Positions 46,953 through 58,715 are shown, counted from the first letter of the stretch. The stretch: 64,000 nt of DNA from Sipunculus nudus (GCA_026874595.1 CM049319.1:55293417-55357416), one strand, 5' to 3'. The notes: generated by a model from the sequence alone, not told the origin. Made by a program: numbers and translations.

Positions 46953-49189
46953 CGCACTAAACATTATATGTATCTTAATTACCTGGTACGTGAAAAGTCG
47001 CTTTAACATTTCGTCACAGTTAAGTTTTTATTAAATCTTTACCAAATTTTAGCTCTCCTGTAAACTATAGCCATGGTACGGAGTCCATCATTAATTTGTC
47101 GCCTGTCTGTTAACACTAGCGGCTTTTCCGTATTAACAATGCCTGGCTACAAACCAAAATTGGCGGCTCTACCTATATTTTTTATTTCTTTATGTGCTTT
47201 TTTGTGTTTTGACCTAAAAAAATGCACTCTTTCGGACATTGTCGCCTATTATACAGTCATGGTTTGACTTATCCAAACAAAATGAAAGTATGTGAATTAT
47301 ACTTTCATGTTCTGTTGTCATCATTCAAATTTTGAAGAAAATTGGCCCAAGCATGTAACCAACTAGTAGACTGCAAATAGTTTCCTGTATGGAATAAAAT
47401 TATTCTTACTTTTACAGTATAATCATATTATAAAAAAAACTACAGGTGAACTATGACAGGGTTATGGAACTTAGAAATAATGCAGAATGGTTTATAACTC
47501 AGTAAATGAGTGCGTGAGCAATTGATTTGATTTGGGACAGATCTAGGCTTTCTTTTCGGGGGGGGGGGGGGGGGGGCTCGTAAACCGATTCCGTAATAAA
47601 CACATTTTAGGCATAAAGTTTGAAACAGGTATTCCGCATACATCACCTTACGGGTGTGTACGAGCTGGTTCAAGAGGTTAATTTGAGTTTTCCCGAGTGA
47701 ACTTTTCTTTAAATCAATACGAAAATTGTTTTACATTAGAAGGGCCTTTAACATAAGATTTTTTTTTGCCTTTTTTCTAAAAAAATACTGATGTAATATT
47801 CATATTCATATTTACTTCATAAATATTATTATTATAATAATAATAATAATTATTATTATTATTATTATCATTATTTTCAAAGTAAATAAACATATTATAT
47901 TATTTAAGGAATCCAGTAAAGAGAAACCATTAAGTGTGCTTATATATATATAATAAACGAAATAATATTTTTTGTTGTACAGGTTGCACAAGAGCTCAAG
48001 ATATCTAATTTTCTATCTATATATTCATGCCCACGAAAAATCCACGAGGATTTCTTCTTTTGTTATTTTTTAATGTTCGAAATATTGAGACGCCAGACAA
48101 AATTCTTCAAATAGCAGGCTACCTACTCAAAGATAAAATACACTGATTTTTTTTACAAATATAATATTGTGATCATTATGTTTTTTATAATTATTATGAT
48201 TATCATTAGTAATAGTGTCTTTATCATTATTGAATTAAGAAAAAAAAACAACATTCTGAAATTATGATTACAAATATATACATTTATGCTGGCATTAAAA
48301 TGAGCAAACACTCACATGAAATATTACAAACAAACCCTGCTTTAAATGATCTATTGAAAAACGCCGATTAGCATGAAAGGATGTTAGTTCGACGCATGAA
48401 TCACGTTTATACGAGAAACCAGAAAAGATTATATAACGACTTCAGATCTTATTCATATAGAAGGCGGGGTTTTGGGGAAACAAATTTGATTGACTAATCA
48501 CAGTAGCTGCATGAAAAAGTGAACGTACTGTCAATCAAGGTGGCAAGATCTCTCAGACTGCGTTATCTCTCAAACTCTTAACCTTTTGACCTTTCGCGTG
48601 ATTGATGAGTGGATCCTGCATGTTCATTTCAGGGAAGGCTATATTAGGGGTTTTCCAAATTGATCATCACGTGGTCTCTGTATGGTGAGCAAAGTGTAGA
48701 TTGGTACAGACTACTACCCAGTGTTGTTATTGATCTCTAAGCAACAACAGAGAGGAGTGCCAGTATAGGTTATTAACTGCCACTTGCAGCCTTTATATAT
48801 AGTCCGTTACAAAACCGGTAAACATATATTTTGCCTTTTGTTTTTTTTCAAAAGGAAGTTCTTTTGGAAAAATCATGGAGCAAAAGAAGCCTAAGGGAAA
48901 ACCTAGTTTAACACAAGGAAATAAATGCATAGCTTTCGCAACATTTAAGAAATAAGTATAATATGTGAAATCAGTCTATATATAACAACATGTCAGCCCC
49001 ACTTGCTGGGGTCATAGTCATGCACTGGTTAAAGTAAAAAATCCTCATTTGACATTTGATGATTTCATGTATAGGCACAAAGATGGCTACTTACGCAGGG
49101 ACACATTTGAACTGTCAGACCATCGGAAAACTCAAAAAGTACTAAAACATAAAATGGGATTTATATGAAATTACTGATTGTCAAATAGG
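46953..49189. other. Gene-free A+T-rich DNA
   Basis: A poly(G) run covers about 47,558-47,576. At about 47,825-47,870 (ATT)n, (TAA)n and (ATT)n tracts follow each other and can fold back. The remaining short open frames have no recognisable content. Confidence 0.55.
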
Positions 49190-49352
49190 TTGTGGAGGCC
49201 CGTGCAAGGCCGGTGGTTTTCTTTGCGTTCTACGGTTTCGTGAATCCCATCCCTAAACATTATCGTAAGCTACCACCTTAGCCATGGCCGGTGCTTACAA
49301 TAGTTATAATAACTATTTGTACTAGTGTACCATCGTTATAAAAAATAAAGTT
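49190..49352 (+). mobile_element. tRNA-derived SINE, headless diverged copy
   Basis: GGTTGTGGAGGCCCGTGCAAG, GCCGGTGGTTTTCTTTGCG, CCTTAGCCATGGCCGGTGC and the tail AGTTATAATAACTATTTGTA into AAAAATAAAGTTTA align with the body and 3' end of the SINE at 10,195-10,415. The tRNA-like head is gone. Confidence 0.65.
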
Positions 49353-49418
49353 TATATTTATGTAGTTTTCTCCAAAACCTTTTTAGAAATCATCTCTAAT
49401 GGCAAATATTTAGTAAAA

Positions 49419-50064
49419 GTGACAAAACGCAGCGATTACATCACTCCAGTACTATACCAACTCCACTGGTTGCCCGTGAAACAGCGCACAGAATACAGAA
49501 TTCTTACCACTCTACAAATTTCCCTCCATGCAACGAATGATCCGTGTTCTATACAAGACATATCAACTGTCTATCAACCTGGAAGAGAACTTGGATCATC
49601 CTAGAGCAGATCATTGGAGCTGGCTGTACCCCGAGTGTAAGACCAATATGGGGATCGAACATTCTCTGTGTTTGGTACTAAACTATGGAACCCAGTGCCT
49701 GCAGACATCAGAGGTCCAATGAGTAGTGACATTTTTAAAGGAGCTTAAGACATTCCTTTTTAGGCCAAAAAAAGATTTGGTTCTCAGGCACTTTTTTTCA
49801 GAAATCAGTGCGGGCGGGCGGTTTTTTATTACCTTTTTTGTATGTTTCGATAAAAATGTCATATGATCAGGGAAAAGCATGATAATAATATATTTTGTTT
49901 CTAAACAGGTAAAAGCATTACATAACAAAGGAAACTTCATTCATTTTACCAAGTGAAGTGCATTCTTTTATTTATTTAATGACGTTTTAACTATATACTG
50001 TTGATATTTCAGTGCTGTACAGCGCATTGAATCGTATGTATGATTGCGCTTTATAAATGAATAA

Positions 50065-50095
<31 letters not shown>
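49419..50095 (+). pseudogene. 3' end of an L2/CR1-like LINE with (ATT)n tail
   Basis: TKRSDYITPVLYQLHWLPVK and RTEYRILTT (49,419-49,510) form the HWLPV block found at the C-terminal side of L2/CR1/Rex-type reverse transcriptases. In shifted frames KTNMG-RTFSVFGTKLWNPV and DIFKELKTFLF follow (about 49,640-49,765). The 3' UTR contains GTACAGCGCATTGAATCG and GCGCTTTATAAATGAATAAA, followed by (ATT)n at 50,068-50,095, a characteristic terminus. Frameshifts make it dead. Only about 700 bp remain. Confidence 0.75.
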
Positions 50096-50096
<1 letters not shown>

Positions 50097-52029
50097 ACGG
50101 TCAACGTGGAACCGCAGGTTGGCATATATAAAACTCAAAATATTTTATTTGATGTTAGATTAAAAAAATCAATTTGCTTGGGACAGAAAGATAATTTTGT
50201 CAAAGAAGAACTAACAAGCCATGGCCAAGACTAATGGACATGGAATGATATCTACGTACAGTCAAACCCCGAAATTATATAGGACCACCACCGGGACCTG
50301 GATGAAGTGATCGCATTTGTTGGTTGGTTGTCTATAAATGTTGATGTTTCTTAATATGTGTCATTAAGAAATGTCTTGTCCGTGCATGTCCAGTTGTTGA
50401 CGAACTAATTCATATTTTAAATCATCTTTGTATTGTTTTCTGAACGATAAGATCACGTATATTGAATCTTCGCGACATGTGTAAAAGGGAAAAAATCGCG
50501 AAGATAAATATTGCGAATATAAAATATATTATAATATAATTTTCTGTTCTTGGAAGGTGATGCGGGTCAAAAGACCCCAATTTTGTTTAGATAACAAAAT
50601 TAAAGTGTTGTTCCCTCTTTACTCACTAGATGGCGCCTTCAATCTACAGTCTCTGATTCTCCAGTTAAATCTTCCTGCTACTCAAATACCTATTCCCCAC
50701 CAGAGGTCACTCCCTACACGCTTTCGCTCATCGTTCCGCCCGAGTTCGTTTCAAAACAAAACGAACCTCTTTCAGTAAGGCAGTGTGGGACGGCTGGGAC
50801 TTCTTGTCTTAACTGTCAAACTTAAAATTAACCTTTGTTACATTAAAATGAAAAATATTCTGTTTGCATTTCACTTGCGCATGCTTACAAAATATTACTT
50901 ATCCGTGAAGTCCTTATTACAAAAAATCCCATGTTCATGTACTTTGCCTTTCTTTTCAAAGATATTTGAACGGACTACATTACCCTCTTCAGTACATTTA
51001 TACCTGCACAGCTGGCGCATGTTGAAATCCCGGTGCATTGTGGGATTTGTATGTCAAAGCCGATAAACCGTAACCAGCACGGCCGTATTCTTGTGAGTTC
51101 GACTCTGGGCAGCGTGGATTTGGCTGTAATCCTAGCGTAGCGGTATAGCGACCTCTTGTAGAGATTGACTCAAGGAAAAGTAACATATTTATATTATATT
51201 GTAACCTTGTCCTTAAAAAAACAAACAGCTGTGTTCGTGATTATAACTAATTCTGGAAACCAACGTATGAATAGTTTTATTTCACATATATACACCTGTA
51301 CACCTTCTGTCTAATAATGACAATGAATATTAAAAATCTTATGTGTCAGTCAAACACCAAAGTGATCTAACAACACAAAAAGATCCACACAGTTACTACT
51401 AGAAAATCAACTTACCTAATAATATCATAAAAAGGGAGATTTCATTGGACTGCGGTATGGTGTTATTCACCTGCATGGAGTTTTTTTATTGTGCTACTAA
51501 TTAATTGTGCATTAATATTTACTTTTGTAAACGTCACAATGAAATGCGAATTTGTGCATTTACAGGTGTGAAATCTCGCGATCCCTTTGTGATCCCTTGA
51601 TCACAATGTATACAGACATGGTATAAATAATTATTGGTGAACACCCATACACCTGTTTGTATGTACTGTGATAGCGAGAAAGGATTTTTTTTATTGTTTT
51701 CATTTATTATAGATTATAAGGATTATTAAAAATTGAATGATGTTGTTTATATTTATAAGATTTAGAGAACATGTTAGGATGAGATAGCATTACTGGCGGG
51801 ATCAGAGTTAGCTAGCATACTGGATACTTGATATGCTAACGTGTACCTGTGGTTACGTATCCAATTACCAACTTCTTGTACATGTAATTGTATAATTATA
51901 GCGTACCTCGAGTTTCCATAACCTTAAATGCCCGAATAAATTTTATATCCCTCAAAACTATTCGGACATTCGAGATTCTACTGGATATAATGTACCACAC
52001 GACATGTTTGGAGAACTCCATGGCAATTT
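50096..52029. other. Gene-free DNA with repeat remnants
   Basis: At about 50,268-50,335 GTCAAACCCCGAAATTATAT, GATCGCATTTGTTGG and GTCTATAAATG resemble the 'GTCAAACCCCG..' ends of small DNA transposons. At about 50,463-50,520 lies a TCGCGA-type block. At about 51,095-51,110 GTGAGTTCGACTCTGGG is a B-box-like word without a clear A box. No gene was recognised. Confidence 0.45.
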
Positions 52030-52590
52030 TACAGGCCATGAAAGCTGGATTGCAGGTAGACTGGTACCCCGCTCTATTTTTGTCTCTCAGCCAGTCATAC
52101 ACACGGACGCACATCGCCATTTTCAGTTCTCCCGAAAGACTTGTTCCAAGTCCAATATGTATATTTATGAGAAAAAAAATAACATTTCGTTTGCTCGGGG
52201 GAGTTGCAAAAAGTTAGTCGTACATTTCATGTGACAGTGATGATTAGATCAATAGATATTAATGATAAATCAATTTATTCAGTGTACTTATTATATGTTC
52301 ACCCATCATTCGATATTTGTGCAATAACTCCCTCTTAAATATTTTAAAACTAGAAGTGAAATAAGAAAGTTATCTTACAAGAACTCTTCACGGGTAAGCA
52401 ACTAGGACCGCGTGAGCGTCCATGATAACCAGCATGCGTGTGCATAGTGGAGTTGGAACCAGTCTTCCGGTTAGTCAGGAGTTGCAACTGGGAGTACTGA
52501 AGAAAACGTTGTGCGCCCGTCTCTATGATTGGCTGAGGGTCCTAATAGAGCGGGATACCAGTCTAGATTTTTGGAGCGTTTACTCACTGA
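52030..52590. repeat. Imperfect inverted repeat, about 130 bp arms and 290 bp loop
   Basis: Arm 1 (about 52,030-52,158), read on the minus strand, gives TGGACTTGGAACAAGTCTTT, then TGCGTCCGTGTGTATGACTG, GCTGAGAGACA and AATAGAGCGGGGTACCAGTC. Arm 2 (about 52,448-52,590) on the plus strand gives TGGAGTTGGAACCAGTCTTC, then TGCGCCCGTCTCTATGATTG, GCTGAGGGTCC and AATAGAGCGGGATACCAGTC. Arm 2 has about 25 extra bases in its middle. Identity is roughly 80 percent by eye. This is either two opposite insertions of one repeat or a fold-back element. Confidence 0.7.
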
Positions 52591-53142
52591 CTTTTATGAC
52601 TTTCAGTCTGCGATGTGCAAACTGATCCAATAGGGGCATTCACAGCAAGCAGTAGCTCCGTTTATTGTCAACGCCATCTGCGTTTAAGCGCTAGATCTAT
52701 TTGATCTCTTTCCATTTTATTTTCTTTAACAGTGACCAGATGCTAAAATCACGTTAGCCATGAAACCGGCTATTGGTGACAATAATCCTGCCTATTAACA
52801 ACCAAGTTTCATACTTGCGTAAATAATATATATAGAACATTTCATTTTGTTTTATGAATTTAACACTGAATGGCGCTGTCTATCATGTAAAACTATGACA
52901 GCTGACCGTTAGTGATATACTATTATATCACTCGGGAGATCTCGGCTGAATCCGTTGGCTTCTAGCCTCGGATGTACATAATAGGAGCCGCAGTGGAAGG
53001 TATTCCAGCAAGGCAAGGTCACGGTCAGGTGAGATGTACAAGTGTTGTGCGCTGCCCAAGAGCAAAACATTGTATTTTGTGTACAGGTACTGCCAGTCCA
53101 TGCATACTCTACCTTTAAAGCTATATAAGACTACATTGATTC

Positions 53143-53631
53143 CAGGGTTGGGGCCAGGTACTTGTACCTGTACCTGTATCTGTACCTAGGTACACATTTC
53201 AGAGTACCTGTACCTGTACCTGCCAGTCAGGAATAGGAAGTACCTTGTACCTGTACCTGTACCTGGAACTAAAGTACCTGTACCTGGTACAAGGTACTCC
53301 AGGTACATTTTCATATTTTCTTTTTTTCTCTTTGAGTATTATAAAAGTAAGTTCTAATTAAATATACTTTAGCAAATGAGTTCAATATTGTTTGATATAA
53401 AAGAGGCATATTAACTTGCAAATACGTAAATTTATGCCGCTATTATTATCCGTAAAAATGTCTTTGAAATGATCCTAAAATAAATGTATCTGTACCTGTA
53501 CCTAGGTACTTTCTAAAGTACCTGTACCTGTACCTAGGTACTCTGTGAAAATCAAGTACCTGTACCTGTACCTGGCCAATTCACAAGTACCTGTACCTAG
53601 GAACTATTACTTGTACCTGGCCCCAACCCTG
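53143..53631. mobile_element. hAT-like MITE with GTACCT arrays
   Basis: The left end CAGGGTTGGGGCCAGGTAC (53,143 on) is the exact reverse complement of the right end (to 53,631) over 19 bp. Flanks ATTGATTC (53,135-53,142) and ACTGATTC (53,632-53,639) match at 7 of 8 bases, an 8 bp target duplication as made by hAT transposases. CAGGG termini also fit hAT. Both subterminal zones, about 53,155-53,310 and 53,485-53,620, consist largely of GTACCT/AGGTAC words in tandem (GTACCTGTACCTAGGTAC). They surround an A+T-rich core of about 170 bp. No transposase is encoded. Confidence 0.85.
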
Positions 53632-53639
53632 ACTGATTC

Positions 53640-54187
53640 AAGACATAGACTGGGAAAATCCCAGGTGTACTGAAATTGGCCTCACGAAGATAAAGTTCAC
53701 GCAAGGAAGTCCATGCCTAATGATATGCTGAAGTATGATAAACTAAAATTTTAGTTAAATTACAGTCGGAACATGGCCGTTATTGGTGTTCAGCAACAAA
53801 TCAAGCCCACATCATTCAAATTATTATGGCAAATCGATGTGATAAAAAATGTGATCTTTTGTTTGAAAGGTCAGTAGTAGCATCCTGGTTGTTTTCCGGC
53901 GAACCAATATTGGTGGTTTATCAATTGGCCGTACATACATCTGAGGCCTGATCGGCAACGGTCGGCAGAGCTGTTCCGAATGTGATAAATATGGTTTCTT
54001 CTTCAAGATACAGAATCTTTTCTAATATTCCTTGCCAACACAAAGTGTAGCATACGACAGCGGTAACAAAAAGACGACATACATTTAAAGTGATCTGCCT
54101 AACTGCTTTATTCTATATAAATCATATGTAATAAACAACGTGATAAGAAAGAATCATTATTTACAGTATTTGTAATGAAGCTGACAA
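53640..54187. other. Gene-free DNA
   Basis: No recognisable gene or repeat. The minus-strand open frame at 53,824-54,006 has no family-like content. Confidence 0.5.
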
Positions 54188-54330
54188 CATCCGCCATCTT
54201 GCGGTGAAAACAGTAACTATAACAATATATCCCGTTTCTCAGATAGGGTAAACATCCAGCCTATCTTTAATGTACAGCCTCGTTGTGGTAATGCGCCTGC
54301 GCACTTCTAATCTCGCGTGTATACGTCAGC
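54188..54330 (-). promoter_or_regulatory. Promoter-like motif cluster
   Basis: Within 140 bp there are an NRF-1-like TGCGCCTGCGCA (54,292-54,303), TCTCGCG (about 54,311), a CRE-like TACGTCAG and, on the minus strand, AAGATGGCGG (54,191-54,200). The last matches the YY1 motif that overlaps start codons just downstream of many animal TSSs. The ATG inside it (minus strand, 54,197) opens MADVVSFITNT before a possible donor (GTAAAT). This would be a leftward gene, but no further exon could be linked, so it remains a hypothesis. Confidence 0.3.
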
Positions 54331-55227
54331 GTTTATTTGTGCTAATGTGCAGAGGGGTTTTATCTACTTTATATTTGATTTAATTCATTAGTATCAACAA
54401 CAAGGATTAAAAATAAATGTTAAAATCAAACTAAATCTATAACGACTGCTTCAAAGTGTTCATTATTCTCTGCTACAGGTGCTTTGTGTTATGTCAGTGA
54501 GTGAAACGTGGAGATAATTCAATGGTTACATTTCGCTTTAAATATGAACACACTGAATAATTACATGGTAAATAATTAGATTCCAAAGAATATGTTATAT
54601 ATGAACGTTCACTGATCTCTAATTCTATATTAAATTCAATAATAAATTGTGTAATTTTAATATAATTATGAATTTGAAGATGGCAATTATTAGATATGCC
54701 GGTTAAACGAAATCTATTTTCGGGGGTTGGGGACTGCAAATATCTAATTAGAGACTGCTCTTGTTTTTAATTTGTGAATCAGCCGTGCAAGGTTTGACTA
54801 CATCTAAAATCAGAAGTGGGCGAGCAAATATTGCTGCTTCCTATTACTGAATTCTGCGTATAGCCACACACGCCAATGAGTCATCCCATCAATAGATTGC
54901 AACTTTTCCTAACTGCAAATTGGATCTGATTAAAAAAATGAACTCAATTGAATTGAAAAATTCCCGGATAAAATCAATGTTAAAAAAATGTTGAATTCGA
55001 ATTATACTGGAATAAAAAATCTAAATCGCCCCTAGGTCTGATTAAAATAATGGAATATTGAAAGTTGAAAAAAAGAAAAATGCGATGTGACTCTGCTAAC
55101 CACAATTTCTTCTTCTTTGCCAAACAAAAAGGTAGCGCTTACTTTGATAATGGCTGAAAATTCCACGAATGCCAAGGTATTTCAATAAATGTTGAGTGAT
55201 AAAAAATTTGAATAAATAAAATGAATC
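54331..55227. other. Gene-free A+T-rich DNA
   Basis: Nothing recognisable beyond A-rich and T-rich low-complexity stretches. Confidence 0.5.
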
Positions 55228-55400
55228 CTGTGTATTAAGACCACCTGTTGGACTTTCTAAAAGTGGTATTAATTCACAGGTGGTCTTATTACACAGGTCA
55301 GTTATAACCAACGTAGATGCTTTTGATTCACTCAAAGGTGGTCTTGGCAGACAGATGGTCTTATTAGGTAGGTGGACTTTAAGACAAATTCCACAGTAAT
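55228..55400 (-). repeat. GACCACCTGT repeat family R3, opposite orientation
   Basis: Read on the minus strand it gives GGTTATAACTGACCTGTGTA and ATAAGACCACCTGTGAATTA, matching 21,425-21,540 and 62,270-62,365. A further partial unit (AAGGTGGTCTTGGCAGACAG, ATGGTCTTATTAGGTAGGTG) follows on the right. Confidence 0.55.
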
Positions 55401-55452
55401 ACATATATTCTTCTGGTCGGTAATAAATCTTCATTTGATGCTAGAATTCGCT

Positions 55453-55477
55453 TTTATTCGAAGTACTGTGTTTTATT
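55453..55477 (-). promoter_or_regulatory. Possible poly(A) signals of the voltage-sensor gene
   Basis: Two AATAAA hexamers on the minus strand (plus-strand TTTATT at 55,453-55,458 and 55,472-55,477) lie about 230-260 bp beyond the stop codon of the gene at 55,709. In this A+T-rich DNA such hexamers are common, so the assignment is tentative. Confidence 0.3.
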
Positions 55478-55708
55478 ACTGTTATTAAGAATTTCCAATT
55501 GAAAATACCTCTAAATTGAAATATTTAAACAATAAAAAGAATTATATCGCCAAGCGCTCATTCAGCAGTCGCGTTAATAAATCACAACGATATACAAATA
55601 ATCCTCCGATAGGGGGCGATGCAATAAAATCACAAAGTAACGTGAATTTCCATTGCACATGTTATTGCAGACAAACTTGCATCATCGTCTTAGGTCATTC
55701 CCTGAGAT

Positions 55709-56205
55709 TCATACAAGTAGTTCGGCAGCGCTGCTCGACGAATCAGCACGCCAGGTTCGGTAGTATTTCCCTCCAGGGGAAGTGATGCGGCCCCCCTGCT
55801 CGGGTTCACTGTCTGACAATTCCGCCTTTATAGGCAGCAGATTGAAAGAACTCAGAGGCGTGAAATCCATTTCCGCGTCCGGTAGGTCAGGTCCGGGTTC
55901 AATGACGATCCTGACCCCTGTGACGTTTTCCGGTTCCTCTGGAGTGTCCTGCCCCCTGGAGGACGAACCCGCAGCCGACGTTTCCTCCTCTATGTCGGAC
56001 ATGGCCGTTCTGCCCGTGCTGCAGCGCCGGACTATTTTTGCTATTTCTGCGCCTAGGTCTTGATCACCGTATATATCGTCGTCATCCCTGTTCTGGTCTT
56101 CGTCCGCCATGCTGTATAGTCCGGATGACATCGACATAGTCATGCTGACGGACAGTCTGGCCACTGAATTCAGTGCACTCATGGTTTGACTAACACGTCG
56201 TGGGC
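55709..56205 (-). CDS. Voltage-sensor gene, last coding exon: long acidic C-terminal tail
   Basis: Minus-strand exon from acceptor TTTAACAG|GCCC (first base 56,205) to TGA at 55,709-55,711. It enters in phase 1, and with the C left over from the upstream exon the first codon is CGC (Arg). The frame is then open through about 165 codons. The tail starts basic (PRRVSQT), has a Met/Ser-rich stretch (SVSMTMSMSSGLYSM) and then becomes strongly acidic and Ser/Pro-rich (DEDQNRDDDDIYGDQD, DIEEETSA, DTPEEPENV, SDSEPEQ). It has no membrane segment and is probably cytosolic and disordered. Hv1 proteins usually stop after the coiled coil, so this tail is unusual; TMEM266-type proteins have long tails. 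It could alternatively belong to a separate gene, but phase and strand agree with the upstream exons. Confidence 0.65.
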
Positions 56206-58636
56206 CTGTTAAATATAAACAGTATATAATTTTATCATTAGATCATTTATCAAAAGTATCCTCGGAACTAGATTTAAAAACATACTGGACATTCAGCGAA
56301 GCCTTTGAAAAAAGAAAATATGATATCTGAGGCGTCAAACGCACAAGAATAAAGTCGTTTTAATCCCAACTGAACAGGGAGTTGTTGTAAATAGAGAATC
56401 CATTCGGGAACATGCGAATCCACGGTGCCCCGGGGATCAGTGCTTGGGTCCTTTTCATTCCTGTGTCAAATGAAGGACAAATCCTTTTTTTGTATTTTCA
56501 GATGGAAACAAACCTTAGCAGAAACAAAAAGCCAACCAGTCATGATCATATGTTGGATAAGCTCAATTTATATTTGGAAATTTAAATAAGGGTAAATTAA
56601 CTGGTCTGCCTATACAAATGAATCTAAAATGATTGAAGGTCATTTATAGGATTTATACGCAAGAATCTTAAGTATTGTTTAAAACATAAATAAACACTCC
56701 ACACCTCATTTATAAGCTTGAAGGAATATGGCAAAGAACAGCCAGGTTTGTTTGCAACCGCAACAGCAGATAAAGTGGAGTGACCAGGATAATACAAGAA
56801 CTGGAGTGACATCCCCTGGCAAAACGAAGCAGTAACCTGCGGAAAGCGTTCCTCTGAAAATTTATAAATTGCCTACTGGCTATCTATGCTGGTTTTCTTT
56901 CAACAGAAGACCAACACGTGTTTCATATTCAAAGGCAATTTAAGACCACAAGGCAATACCAACACATATGGAGATTCATTCAACCATCATACACTGGAAG
57001 TAATCCCCTTAAGAACTTATCAAAAGTAGAACTATTCAAAAGATTACCCTTGCAAGGTATTCCGATTGAAATAAATGAAACATTAACTGGCACTATACCA
57101 ACTGTGGAAGATAATTGCTAAATGGCGAGAACAGTTTCCAGTACTCATATAGCTAGAGATGCAAAGCGTTTAAGCAGTTGTGACCAACCGTCAAACGTGT
57201 TTCTTTTTCCCAGAGAATCTGTTGAACCGATTCATTTTTCCTCAACAACACAGTGTGTCCATTAAAAAAAATTAATTTGACTCTTACAACGCATATTTGG
57301 GACACATAAGTAAAACATTTTTTCAATGATAAGGGAATATATACGAAACTAATTTAAAAAAAGGTTTAGTTCAAATTTATTACATTGAATATCCAAATAT
57401 ATTTTAAAATGAGTAAGGATCGCTAATATTCTGGATGTAATAAATGTAGACCTCAAAAACCATGAAACTAAGAAAACCTAGCCGACTTTCTTACGTAACT
57501 CTTATCATGTGAATATCTTCATTATCATTCAATAAAGAGCGCCACTACAACCCATCATTGTATAATATACCATAGAAAAAAATACTAGTCTATTTTATGA
57601 TTTTGATTCAATTTTGGATAAGAAATAGCCCCAGGAAAATATAGTCCTCATGTCATATAAATCAACATTCAGACATTAATTCTTCAAAGCAAAAAAGCTT
57701 CAGGTCCCAAACCTTGTTTATATAACACATAGCTTCTGTTCTGAGTGCCATGATTATAGATTTTCCACGGGGTCACGAAAGTCAAACAGCAGCTTAGTCC
57801 TAAAGACGTAATTATCGAAGGGTTTTACCTCAAAAAGACATTTCCAAAGATCTGATAATTTTTCCTCCAGTTAACACGATTTCCTGAACTTATCCAAGTG
57901 TGGACAGAAAACAATAACTTTGCATAAAATCAATTTGGGAGCGATCAAAACCTTGCCCTGCTTTGATACCTCATAAATTCATGGCCGCAGATCTGGGGCA
58001 GAGATTGACCTGATAGATGGCGCTCCAGTCCTATCGTTATTCTCCTGGGTAGGAAGTCAGGTAAGATATATATAACGGCCGACCCCGATAAACCCAACAC
58101 ACCACTAGAAACGTAGACGGGCGTTTCCTTACTCTTAATGATATGGCTATGGGTGATACATTGTGGTAGAAATTAACAAGCATCACAGTTTTCTTAAAGG
58201 GGCCTATACCGATAGCTGACGTCTATTAAATAAAGATAAGTCCATTAACCTTTTATAAAATAAACAAACATGCCAAGCCCACTGTACACAGGCAGCCTTG
58301 TGGGAGCAAGGCCCGACAAATAACTGTCCGTCGTTACCTGAACACGTTCAAACAGGACATCTTGGGGCAAATCAGACGACCCAAGGTCTTGCAAATAACA
58401 TAAGATCCTACATTCTAACCAACAACATCTGGTAATTTTTTTATTTATTAATCTTGTGTACACAATTGATTTATTGCATTGCATCAATGGGATTTCGCCC
58501 CAAAAGGTGACCACTTATCCAATACCATTCCCAATTTTCCAAGTCGATTAGACTATTTTTAGACATCCACTGGGCCTTGGGTAGCCGTGATTTGAGCCAA
58601 GACGGGGATACTGTAGAGAGATATATATATACATAC
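56206..58636 (-). other. Intron of the voltage-sensor gene
   Basis: Bounded on the minus strand by GTATGT (donor at 58,636) and TTTAACAG (acceptor at 56,206). It contains copy 3 of repeat R1 (58,190-58,420) and otherwise unremarkable sequence. Confidence 0.5.
58190..58420 (+). repeat. Dispersed repeat family R1, copy 3 of 3
   Basis: Landmarks shared with 9066-9400 and 40,424-40,720 are CTTAAAGGGGCCTATA, TAGCTGACGTCTATTAA, ACGTTCAAACAGGACATC, AAATCAGACGACCCAAGG and CTTGCAAAT. It is the most diverged copy and lies inside an intron, antisense to the gene. Confidence 0.5.
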
Positions 58637-58715
58637 GCTTGGGTGTACAGGCTTCTATCTCTTCGTCTCCGATGCCTCCCTTCTGACAGAGTTCCTTCAG
58701 GGCCGTTATTTGTTT
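58637..58715 (-). CDS. Voltage-sensor gene, short coiled-coil-like exon
   Basis: A 79 bp minus-strand exon candidate between acceptor CGTTACAG (AG at 58,717-58,716) and donor GTATGT (58,636). It enters in phase 0 and leaves in phase 1, which fits both neighbours. It encodes KQITALKELCQKGGIGDEEI plus EACTPK. The I..L..L spacing, a Cys and the LC-K-GI end resemble the C-terminal coiled-coil end of Hv1 (human: NKLL.Q.GLL, from memory) and the corresponding region of TMEM266. The exon is short, so chance is possible; the evidence is phase compatibility on both sides and sensible content. Confidence 0.5.
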
